From: Cruorifilaria tuberocauda
Lineage: Eukaryota; Nematoda; Chromadorea; Rhabditida; Onchocercidae
DNA: 64,000 nt
Assembly (NCBI GenBank): GCA_013365365.1
Contig: JABVXU010000299.1
Location: 1 to 64,000, forward strand
Direction of reading: 5' to 3'
The stretch's first letter is position 1. Each line of letters starts with the position of its first letter. The notes under the pieces are model-generated. The model saw only the letters and a list, made by a program, of their open reading frames with translations, had not been told where the DNA came from and did not search any database. Shown piece by piece: positions 46,797-59,300 of this stretch. The translations under genes were made by a program, and so were the position numbers.

Positions 46797-47992
46797 TTTT
46801 TTCTTAGGAAGAAAAACTTTTTAAATTTATTTATTTTAATTTTTGCTTATTTTTGTGATTGAATTTTAGTGAAATCTATAATTTTCACTTTCAGCACGAT
46901 TGATTGTAACTGTAATTAGCATAATGAATAAGCCTTCAATGAAAGAAGTAAGAATTTCATTTCGTATTTTAACTCTTCACCGATTCAGTATTGTGTATGA
47001 AAAGTTAAAAAAAATTTTTTTTTGATCGAGTTGTTTTAAAGTTAAAAGATAAATTGTTAATCTTTTTATTAAGCGAAATATCATTTGCGCTGGAATTTAT
47101 AATTTTGGCAATAAAAATTTTATCATCTCTTATGAAAATGATAAGCTGATAAAAAATAATGATTGAAAAGAATTGTTTAATTCTATTAAAATTTAATAGT
47201 GATAAAGAAATAATATGAAATTAGAAAACGTAAGATCAGTAATTCAATGCCAAAATATTTCGTAAAAAATCAGTTCAAACATAATAATGTAACCAAAATA
47301 GATTAAAAAATATTTTTTATCACTGAAAATTATCGGACAATTTTCAGATTTTCAAAGTCGTATCAGAATTTAATGAAGAATTTAAATTGGATGAGGAAAT
47401 AAGGTTTTGCCAGAATGGATATTATGCTGATCGATTTTAAATTTTGATTTCGAAAATAACCCAAAATTATGTCCAAGCAAAACTTTTTTCAATTTCTAAC
47501 TAAGTCATTACTCTTTCTCGCTCTCTCTTTCTCTTCCTCTCTCTTTCAGATAATTTTCAGTGATTAAAATATCTTTTAATTTTCTCAGTTTACTTAAATA
47601 TAATTCAGTAATATTTCTATCAGAGTAATATTTTTCTTCTATTATGAAATAATTTGATTGTTCGTTAATAAATTTAAAAATAATTGATAATAATTATGAA
47701 TAAGATTTATTACTATCGTTTTAACTTAAGTCAAATTATTATTTTGATAAATATTTACAATTTTCGTTTCATCTAAACATCAATAATAATACTTTGGGAT
47801 AATTTATAGATTTTAGGAAAATCTGATCGGATGTTACTCATTTCAGAATGATATACTTCGTCATTGTCGCCTAAAATCTCATGAAGACCAAAATGTTTGA
47901 GTTTTAGATTTCGGCTTAAAGCTTAAAAGCTTCAATCTAAACAAAGTCACTAGATGATGTTTATAGATGAAATCCCATCGGGACATTTTAGT

Positions 47993-48011
47993 TTTCGCGG
48001 TTGCCGCGAAA
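47993..48011. repeat. GC-rich hairpin in AT-rich DNA
   Basis: TTTCGCGG, a TTG loop and CCGCGAAA form a perfect 8-bp stem. Flanking gatgttt (47956-47962) and aaacatc (48009-48015) are also complementary. The CpG-rich stem stands out from its surroundings. Confidence 0.55.
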
Positions 48012-48334
48012 CATCTTTAAATCATTCATATTGGGAATACAGACATACGTAACTTTTAAAATTTGTTCCTCTTATCAGTATAAAGTATATTTTGAAGAGG
48101 AAAAGCTTAATGCTTGTTGTTTAAAGTTTTATTTTTGATATTATTTTTTTTTGTTTTCATTTTGATATTATTTTATTTACTTATTACATTTATCATATAT
48201 CATCTAAGTTTCAAATGAAGCTAACTCTTCCAATAAGTTACGTTATTAAAACAACTATATATTAAAATACGTTTCACGTATTGAGCATACTTTATACGTT
48301 TAACGTTTTATTCGTTTGTCATAGCATCACATGA

Positions 48335-48500
48335 GCTAAATATGTTATATGAATTATTATTTAAAAGTTAAATCACAATATGATAAATATGCTACATGTA
48401 TTATTATTTATATGTTAAATATAGTTCACACGTTTTACACGTTAAATTCATCCATTTTACGCGTTATATACGTGCTACATGCATTATTATTTATTTGATT
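48335..48500. repeat. imperfect ~47-bp repeats
   Basis: Three related segments share the order taaatatg, (c/t)tacatg or ttatatg, and attattattta(t): 48335-48380, 48382-48429 and 48464-48500. They are divergent and AT-rich, so the call is modest. Confidence 0.45.
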
Positions 48501-49972
48501 ATTTTAAATTTATTCTCTAAAATGACAAACGAAATATGTTTATCGATTTATTATAGCAATTTTGAAGTTTCTATTTTCCCTTGTCAATCAAATATTCTTT
48601 TTTCTTATCAAAATTGAAAAACTATGAATGATATATGATTTTGGGAAAAATAATGGTCATTTTTAGCCAATTCTTAGAAATATTCTTTTTGCTTTTTGAA
48701 TTATTTCATCTTTGTTTTCTCTAATTAGTGTAAGTAATTTCTTATTGCTTAAGTAATTTCTTATTGTTCTATCATTTAAATCTATCTGTTAGGTATTTGA
48801 TAGTAATATTAGCTATCTGATACCATTTACATGCTTGAAATAAAAGAAAGTAATCGAATATTAACATTATTTGAGTATAGTTCAAAATTAAAAGTTAAAC
48901 TTACTCTTATCTATTGTATTTTCTACTTATTTTATTTAATATTTTTTGAGAATTTTAAACTTTATAACCTTCTTGGTAATATTAATAAGTTTAGATGACT
49001 TCAATTTGCATTTATTCTATTTTTACTTTAAAAATTTTGTACTATTTACAGTTAAATAATTTCAGTTTTTGATATCTTAATTTTTGTTCAAAAATACTTT
49101 TTGACTTTTTGAACGTGAAAAAAACGTTCCCATAAATTCGTCCGTAATTTTTCAAATCGTCTAAATTTTATTTACACGTATATCTTCCTATGACACTTTT
49201 TTTAAAAGATAAATTACTTTATGAAAATTTACAGCGAAGTCTTATACTATCACTGATATCGATTAGCAAGCATAGAAAATGCTTATAATTTATCGAATAA
49301 GATAGTTGTAAAATAACTATGTTAAAATTTTTATCTAATTTTCAAGTATCAGGAAAGTAATATTATTATCTACAATTTAATGCTAATTACTTAGCTAATT
49401 TGTAAGTATCAAAAGTGTAAGATTGCGCTATCTATTAGAGATTTCAAATCAATTTTGGTATAAGAGATGAATTCAAACAAACTCTTTCCATTACTCTGTA
49501 AATCATTGAAAAATCTTTCTGATGTGCAACATAGCTAAGTTGATTTACGTTTGTCAGACGTAGAAAATATTCAATTAACAGTTGCATCAAATTCAACTCT
49601 GTTAATTAGAGTAAACATTTTATGCAATATGATAGAAGTATATGCGAATTTCGCCTATGATAACACTTTTGATTACCTAAAAAAAAGTTTTGAAACTTTT
49701 TTCTAATTTGAATCAATCAATATCACCAATTGGTTTCTTTTTAATTTCAATAAAAAACAATATTAATTATAAATAATTTCTTTTTTTAATTCAAAAAAAA
49801 ATATAATTTTCAAAGAGAAAATTAATAATAATCCTTCGAAGTTAACAATTGTTTTTTTAGAAAATATAAATTCTATCATTTTGTTGCTGTAAGCAATGAG
49901 TGCAATGTAATCTGTTATCAGAGATCAATAATTTACCTAGAATTAAAGATCATATGAGAGATATTTTTCGAA

Positions 49973-49977
<5 letters not shown>

Positions 49978-50008
<31 letters not shown>
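49978..50008. repeat. (CT)n microsatellite
   Basis: An uninterrupted CT run of about 31 bp. Confidence 0.92.
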
Positions 50009-50009
<1 letters not shown>

Positions 50010-50642
50010 AATCTGATTGATTAATTTTTTTTTTTCAAGACATAATTTTACGCATAATTTTTAATTTTTAGTATTTACTGTGAAAGAAATCATTTTTGTG
50101 GATTATCAATATCATTGTGAATTATCAATATGAACTATCAGTATCATTATATCATTTCTCTTAGAGAGAATTTTTTTTAATTTTCAATATTCACTGTAAA
50201 AATAAAATTAAAAAAAAAGTTTTAAAAATTATTTTCTTTTCAATTTCCGATAAATGATTCCTTTAGCGAATTATTTCTTACACCTGAAATTTTTTTAGAT
50301 TTTTAATTTTTTTAGAAAAAAACTTTCCAATGTTTATAATAGGAAGAGATAAATTTGTAAAAAGGAAATTGATGATCTATCATATTTTAAATCAATTTAT
50401 GATTTCTCTCAGTGAATTTTCTCTTATACTTTCTTTTTTTCCTTCTCATCCACTCGATGGCTAAATAATGAATATAGCAAATGGCTTGTTCCAGTTCGAT
50501 TTTCTCGCTGAAAGATAGTTTGTAGATGAAAGTCATAGTTTCATAGAATTGAACCAAATAAAGCTTAAAAAGAAGTTTCCATAGAAAGCTAACATTTTTA
50601 CTCTTTCCAGAATTGACAAATAATAAAGTTTTATTCATAAAT

Positions 50643-50671
50643 TCTCTCTTTCTCTCTCTCTCTCTCTCTCT
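50643..50671. repeat. (CT)n microsatellite
   Basis: A CT run of about 29 bp with one TTT interruption. Confidence 0.9.
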
Positions 50672-53315
50672 GTTTTTCTGTGAATAAATGAAATATCTGC
50701 ATTTTTTTTTTAATAAATCAAAATTGATAGCTTTGTTAAATTTATTGCTATTGATAATCCTATAAAGATTTACTTACTAATTAATTACTGCTCAATAATT
50801 AATAAGCAAGCAAATTATAAAATTAATTGAAATCAAAAAAATTTTTGCTACTTTTAATGTAAAATTTTAATTTGAAATACTTTGATTGATTTTGCCTGAG
50901 GGCAATAACCTTAATTTGATGCTAAATTGAAGTGGTCAGTTGAAGTCCTATTCAGTTGGTCAAGAATAGCAGCAATCTGATTTCCAATGCTTCATGCGTT
51001 GCAAATGAATCATTTTTCATGTGACAATATCATACCGATAAGGAATATGATAAATGAAGGGACCATTTCACTGCTAAATTTGTCATTCCTTTACTATCAT
51101 TTTAAAAATGTTTTGAAAAAAAAAATCTTCCATATAAACTTTGGAAAAAATGAAAAGCAATTTTTAGAAAAATAACATTTCGGAAATAATTCTTCCACTT
51201 CATCCATTCCAATTTCTAATAGAGATAAAATTAACGAAGTAAAGATCAAAAAAAATTTTCAACTCTTTTACTTTTCACTTTCTGATAAATGATAATTACT
51301 TTACTTTCTTTTTTTCTTCCTCTCTCTCTCTTCCTTCCTTTTTAAGCAATATAATTGTCTTTTTTTTATGCATAGCTAAAAAAGAATGAGTGTTTTTTTT
51401 TTCTCCTGAAATTCTTAGACAACAATAAATTAGGCTATAGAGCTATTTGAAACGATGAGAATTCACATAAAACCTGTCAATAGCCGGAAAAACAGGAGGC
51501 GAAAGCTTTCGCAGCTAAGATATATTTCAGTTTTCTTAATAACTATTGGTATTATAGTTATTCGATAGCTTCTCACTTCTTATTTTCAAAGCATTGAATT
51601 TCGAAAAATTAATTTAATCGTAAATTTCATTCAGTACAAACTCAAATTTCTCATTAATTTCAAAATGTTCTTTTTTTAGCAAAAATTTCCACATTAATAA
51701 GTATTAGTTAATTAATCAATTCCATTTATTCGTTGATTAAATTTAAAAAAAAAAGCGCTCAATTCGTAAAAATAAGCTTTCAATATTTGTGACAGAGAAA
51801 AAAGAAAGGAAAAAAATAGCTGAAAAATAAACGGATGAAAATGCAGAAGATTGGATGATAAGTTTGATATGATTAAATTTCAGATATTAAACTTATGCTA
51901 AATCAATTGAAAGCAATAAAAATGCTTGCTTGAAAATAATATCAAATAAAAAAAAATTCCTCCAATTTTCGAAATTGAAAAAGAATTTTATTATTTATTC
52001 TTTATCATTTAAAAAAAAAATAAATTATAGCATTATTTGATATTTTCATTGAATTTTAGTTTTATTTTTATTTCATAAATAAATAATATATTGTTTAAAT
52101 TATCCGTTCCAGGTCTTTTTGTCTTATTAACTGATAAGATCAGATGAAAATTGTATAATTAATTAATTGTCTCATAATTTTATCTTACTTTACACTTCAT
52201 TCATTTAAATTCAATCACAAGATAAGGTAATTTTGCAAATAATAAATCTTTATTTTAATAAATAAAGATGATAATTCAATTTGATAATTGGGATAATTTG
52301 AAATTTAATAATGAAAATTAATAATAATAGTTTGGTATGGATTTATCTATCACTGATTACTATCACTCTTTGTTTATATCACTCATTTGTTGCTGACAGT
52401 TTTGGATTTTTAGTGGATTTCTTTCTTTTTTACTTTTCCTTCTTTTTATGCATTTTAGTTACTCGCTGTTAAGCCAAGTTGTATTCTTTACTTTTACATT
52501 GCTACACATAATTTTATGCTTTCATATTTTTATACTTTTAATTTACTTAACTTTTTACCCCTTTATCAAGGTATATTTTTTATTTTCAGATACATTTATC
52601 AACTTTCATTTCAATATTTTAGGTTGTCTGAAGGAAAGTATACTTACTTATTTAAACAATTGAATAATAGGAGCTGTAGCTTATTGCTATTTTATAGCAT
52701 GTTATTACCTGCTTACTATTAACTAAAGAAGATTATGCTCACTGCTTAGCTAAAGATTAAATAATTTTAGATTAAAAGTTAAGAGTTAAAACAGATTGGA
52801 GAAATATCGTAGTTGAAATGATTGCTTATTTTTTATATTTCAAGCTCTTTCATTTGAAGTGACATTGACAATTTCAAGCGTCACAAGATATTTGAATAAT
52901 GAAGCCGGTTGCTATTACTTTATAATAAATGATATAATATTAGGTTAATGTTAAACGATAAAATATAGTAGCTGAAAACTTTTGAATGAAGGTTAAAGGT
53001 TAAAATGGAATTAAGTGAGACGAAATTTTCATCTTCTATTAAATCGTCCAATGACTTTGATTTTATTATTTAAAATTGAATAATTGAGAAATATAAATTT
53101 TAGAAGAAGACTGCCTTATCACTCCTACATGCTATCAAACAATCAAATTGATATCAAACTATTTTTCGATTGTTTCTGATTTAAAATTGATTCGTTATTG
53201 TGCTACGCTGAAAATGCTGATTTGCTACCTTCGGGCGAATTTATCTTATCTGTGATTCATCTTATCACCTCAATATTGGTGGAATTGATCAGCAAGAACT
53301 GTCATATCCATAAAA

Positions 53316-56300
53316 ATGATTAAGAAATATAAAGCTTATCAATATTTTAAATTAAACCAGGATAAAGATGTTAATCTGAAATTTCTACCTATAAATGAAT
53401 TCAGGATTTACTCTGCAAATCGATACTATCAACATTTGCATATTATGTTTGCTGATATTAAAATGATTCATTCTTGTGATGACAAAATTTCAACTATTCT
53501 AAATCTCTCATATCCGTATCTATCTCTTCACTTTTATTCCATGAAGAAAGTGTATTGTTCTAAAAAAACAGGAACATTAATATTCCGGAACAAAAAGTCG
53601 AAAGAATATTTGCAGTTTAGCTTTTTCCGTAAAAGGAATGGCAAAGAACATTCTCGAATAAAGCATAAACTTACTCAATTTGCTTTAAATCAAAAATTCC
53701 GCTCAATATCTAATTATATTTTACTATATATATTAATTGCTCAAAACAGTATCTCAGGTAAATCATCAATACTGGAAGGAGCTAAATCAGGATTAATTAG
53801 TATTTCTAATTTCGATCATAGAATTACTTTATTCATAAAATATCCAAATACTGCCTCATATTCTGGAGATTTGAATTCAACTTTGAAATTTGATAGATCA
53901 CTTAGAAATTCTCATGTATTGCTTAAAAGTTTTACCTATCCTTTTATACTTCTAAGTATAAGTATACTTTGCAAACGAAAACAAAGTTCAACGAGTAATC
54001 GAATAGAATGGTTGATATCAAAATCGTCAACGATGAAAGCAGCTTTATCATTACCTCAGCTATCACCATCATCTACCTTATCATCCTCATTTTTATCACC
54101 AATCGATGTACCATCGATGGAATACAAAAGAGTATCAGTTCACCGAACTACTAATTTTATCCTAAATTATCTCCGGAAACATTCAGAATTCAGTATTCCT
54201 ACTGATAATAACAGCTTAAAATCATCGTTATCACAATGTGGTTGTGATTACTTTAACTTGTTGAAATTGTTACTGCTACTAATTATATTATTAGCAGAAG
54301 GATCAAATGCTATATTACTTTCTGGAGCACCTGGCTCATATGCAAGGTAAGTTAGCTTATTTTTAAATTGAATTTCCAAACGTATAACTTCTTTTATTAA
54401 AATTTTCAACTAGCTTCTAAATTTAATACTGTAATCTTTTAATTGATAAACTCTAAGATAATTCTAGGTAAATAACAAAATTACAGGTATCCCAAATGGA
54501 TGCATACATTTGAAAATCAATTATCGTTAGATTTTCGAACGAAACAAAGTAATGCCTTATTGCTATATACTGATGATGGTGGAATTCAAGGAAATTTTTA
54601 TTGTCTTACAATTGCTAATAAAAAATTACAATTAGACTTCAGGTGTGATATCATGGTTTATCATTTTATCATAGCTTATCAGTTTATTACAGCTTATCAG
54701 TTTATCAAAAAATTCATTTCAAAGAAAAATATTTTATTAATTATATTTCGCTAACAATTAAAATTAATATTAGTTGAGAAATTGAATGATCAAGTCGAAT
54801 AAACAGGTAGAAGCTTTTAACGGAAGAATTTTTCGGAATGCAATTATCGATTGTTTCTTTAATTTCTAATTATCTTTTATGTAAAAGTTAGCTTGAATAA
54901 ACTTTTTAATCTTGAACTTGTGCAGCTTATAACAATAGGTTTCTCCATGTAATTATTAGGTCTATTTGATAAATCATTAGTGATATGATCATTTAAGACA
55001 ATTCGATGATCCTTAAATCATGAGAATCTTTTTCATTTATCACGATCTCCTGGTGATTATTTATTCATAAATTTGATAAAAGAGGAATATTTCAAAAAAA
55101 AAATTGTTTAACTATAAATTAGAGCTAGGGAATGGACTAATCTAATTATCATAAATTTTCCTGAATTCCTGAATTACACCGGAAAAGGCTTTGCTCTTTG
55201 AATTTATTAATGTAAAGCACATATTTTATTTGCTTTTAAAATTCCTTCACATTCATTTTCTTCTCAGTTTTTAATCTTTTCTACAATTTATTAAACATAG
55301 CTAACTTTTCTTTTCATTATGAAGTAATTTCAGGTTTTTCCTCGTTAACTTTTACGCACTTATATTTTTAACAATCAGAAACATACATTAATATACTTTT
55401 AATCAGTGCAGAAAAAACCGGAAGATTTTGGAAAGTGTAAGTAATTCTGCAGGTTAGGTGATGAAACAAATTATTTATCAATGGAACGATCAGTCATTAC
55501 AATACGATTGAATGATGTAGAAGTGAACAATTATCAATGGCATCGGTTTACCTTATTTCAGGTTATTTACTTCTGCTAGCAAGAAATTATACATTTGAAT
55601 TATAAAAATTAAATAATAAACTATTGGACTGCAGAAAGTTAGATAAGATTTGATTAATTGCTAAAGCATAATTTATGATAATTCTTTGAAAGTTTTTATA
55701 AATTTCACTTAAAAATTCGAAGCTTAATTGAAATTCAATTCAATGCTTAACTGAAATTCAAATAATTTGAAAAATTATTTCTCATTTAAAATTTGTAAAG
55801 CATAGATGTTCCATTGAAATAGTAAACGAATTTTTTAAAAAATATTTCTGAAAACATGATTTCTAAGTCATTTTATAGAGATAAGACAGTGATAAATGGG
55901 TGTTAAATTTATTCCAGGCCTGGGAAAATGTGAAATTACAATTGGATGATACGGTTTTTTTCAAAATTCTCAACCAGCATAGTTTTAGTTTCGGCAATCT
56001 GAAGACAAACTCTCATGTATTCATTGGTGGCATTCCAAAAGTAAGTTCTTCCACTTGCATTTTAGTGTTTTAAAAATTTTGAAATGTCATTGATCACTTT
56101 CTTTTGTTCACTGTAATTATAAGTAAAAGTGAAATTATTCAATTCGATTCTATGATAATTCTGTGATATTTCAATTTGATTCTTTGACAACTGAGAAAGA
56201 AGAAATTTTGAAGGAAACTTACTTACTTGGCGCAATGAGTTCACCATTAAAACGACATACAATTCCGTTTGCTGGTGAAGTGAAAAACTTACTCTATCGA

Positions 56301-59300
56301 CTTCATCCACAAGGTTACTTATTATTTACTTTTAATTTATTCTTTTTTTCAATCAAAATTTTCAGAATTTTTTTTCCTTGCTTATTTACAGTTGTTTTGT
56401 TTATTTACCGTCATATAATTTTTTATTTCCTCTGTATTCGCTTTTCTCATTGATTTCATTGTTTATTAGTTTACCTATGAAGTCATAAACTTTTTTTCAT
56501 CTTATTATTTGTTTACTTATTGTATTTATTGTTTGCATGCTTCCTTGTTACTTGTTCACTTCCTTATTACTTACTGCATTACTATCTTATATTCTAATTA
56601 TTGTATTGTATTTGTATTATATTCCATTTGTGTTAGTGTTGTGTTCGTCATTTTTCATCCTAATTCATGAAATTTCAAAATTTTCATGAAATCAACATGT
56701 CGATTTCCAGGTCTATCAACTCCACAACTAATCGAGAGTGTTGGTATGCTACAATCGGATAACGATTATTGTCAATCGACAAATATCGATGATGAAAATG
56801 ATTATTACTGTCGAAATGGTGGTATTTGTTTTAGTACAAATGAAGGACCGAAGTGTGATTGCTCATTTACCGATTTCCGCGGGAATCGTTGTGAGCAAGG
56901 TGAAATTTCGATTTGAGATGTAAACATCCAATACCTCGTAAAGCTCAATAGTATTAACCGCTATTCTCTTGTAATATAATTATTAATTATCGAGAATATA
57001 TTGGATAATTTAAGGATGAATTATGCAAATAATATCAATTATATTGATTTATTGATTTGATTGATAACTTTTAGATCGATTTGATTCTCACTTATCATTT
57101 AACGGTAAAGAATTGATTGGTTATGATGTTAGCAATAATTCAGCAGGAATTATACGGTTTCGATCGGAAAATATTACATTTTCATTTAAAACAACACATG
57201 AGCGAGCTCTATTATATATCAGTGGAGATCGTCTGGTATGTCTCGGAATTTTTGAAACGTTCCAAATCTTTTAATATTGAGATAATTATTAGGGATGTTT
57301 CAAATTTATCAAGAAATATTATCATTATGTTTGAAATTTGAAATTGATCATATTTAAGGGATCATTCTGCTTCATCTTTACCTGTTTCAGAATTATATTT
57401 CCATCATCCTGGACGATGGTGCAGTTATTGCAACATCAAAATTTGAAGGTACCGAAAAGCGATTAATACGAATTGCCAATGATTATCCATTAGGTCGATT
57501 TGATAATGACCGGTGGCATACAGTTACTGTTTTCAGGACACTAACATTGGTTAGTTTTGTATTTCGCATTTCCTCATTTTCTGACTGAAATATATCAATT
57601 TTTACAAATTGCTTAATTTTTGATTATTTTAAGAATAATACTAAAAATTCAATTCTAAAAATTCACCTGATTAAAAATCCATAGTAGACTGATGCAATCA
57701 CCGAATGAAGAAGTTAACTTGATCCAATTTCCTCGTAGAATTTAGCTTTGAAAATAATTGAAATTATGAGAAAGAAATGATTGAAAGTTAATTTAAGCAG
57801 ATGAAATGAAAGTCTTTTTTCATATCTCCAATAAATTCTTTCCATTCTTATCAACTAAATCATTAATTATCACTTCAGTGATTTAACACACAATTATTGA
57901 GAGTAAAACAAAAATTTCGAAAATGATAACTTATCAACTTCAGAGGACTGCATCTGTTGCTTCAGCACATGTAAGTGATCAGTTGAGGTGTGCTAAAAGA
58001 TCAATTCCTTTGTTTTTTTTTTTTTTTTTTGCTAACTTTTTTTTCTAGAAATTTTAGCATGGCTTTGTTATAAACCTTTCTGTTAGCATTATTTTTTTTG
58101 ACGTCATTTTTTCATCCAAAATTTTCAAATTATCCTTTTTAAATTTCAAATTTTTGAGAATTTTTCAATTTTCACCATCTTTTTTGACTAAAATTCAAAC
58201 TAATAAATTTCATTTTTCTTTTAGGAAATTTTTTCAAATTGCAAAATTTATTTGACGTTTGTTTCTTTCGTTTTTTTTTTGCGTGTCTTAATTTCTCCGT
58301 CTAAATGTTTCCGTTTGATTTAATAATTTTTTTTTAAAATTTGCTTTTGTTCAATTTAATTTATATTTTATCAGTTAAAGTAAAAGTTATTAGAGTTATT
58401 ATTAAACTTTTATAGAATTTTTAGAGAATTAGAAAATTTTCATCCTAATAACTTTTAATTTAAATATAAAAATATGATCAAACAATTGGCGTACTCGTAG
58501 CTGTTCTCGTACTTGTTATCACTATTATTTGAATTATTTGAAATGTTAATTATCAAGATTAATTAGAAAATCATGGATTTCATCAAATTACTGCATGGGC
58601 TGTGTGCACAGTACCTATCTAATATTCATTGTTAATGATTTCAATTTCAATTTCACTAAATCTGAATTTTACATACAATACAAGAATGCAATATACCATT
58701 CAGCATTTTGTTGAAATTTTTAAAATTTTTATCAGAATTGAAATCTTGTGCTATCAGTACAGGAAAAAAACTATTTTAAATGGTTTTTCTTCAGCTTGAA
58801 ATATTCACAATTTAATTTTTCCATGTTTTCTTCTCCTAAAAATCTTTCCTTGTTAGATTTTATGAAATTTAATATATGCAATGAAATTTATTTGCTAATC
58901 AGTAGTTAGCTATTCTCATACAATTAGCTATTTTGCTTGTCTGTGTGTGTGTGTGTGTGTATTCGAGTGTACTTCATTAGTGTTTTGTTTTTTTGCAAAA
59001 TTCTTTTTTACTATCGTTTTGTTCAAAAATCAGAAGAAAACAACATTGGGATTTTGTTGTTATCGATTGATTGATTGATTGATTTCAAATTAGTTTAAAT
59101 AAATACAAACAAAGAATTTTGATGATTGTTTTAAAGTGATAAATTTGATTAAATTGAATTGATAAATTAAAAATTAAAAATTTCTATATTTCTTAAATTT
59201 TGAAAATTGGAATTTTCGAGCAAAAAAAAATTCTTTGTTTTACAATTCATAAATCATTTTGATTGCTTACTTAGATCTGTTATGTTTTATAGATGACTTT

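Larger units (their letters stand above)
31652..53315. other. 21.7-kb gene-poor, repeat-bearing interval
   Basis: Both strands are very AT-rich and full of stops. No exon with a recognisable family motif was found. The interval lies between two divergent genes (myosin V minus, neurexin plus), so it must hold their promoters and any 5' untranslated exons. Features inside it are listed separately: an X-box-like palindrome, a CA-rich tract, a tandem duplication, a minisatellite, GA/CT tracts and hairpins. Slightly more GC-rich patches occur at about 32690-32830, 38430-38530 and 47990-48015. Confidence 0.55.

Noticed and set aside
48396..48617. Plus-strand open frame overlapping the imperfect 47-bp repeats
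   Set aside because: Low-complexity hydrophobic translation of repeats, with no domain.
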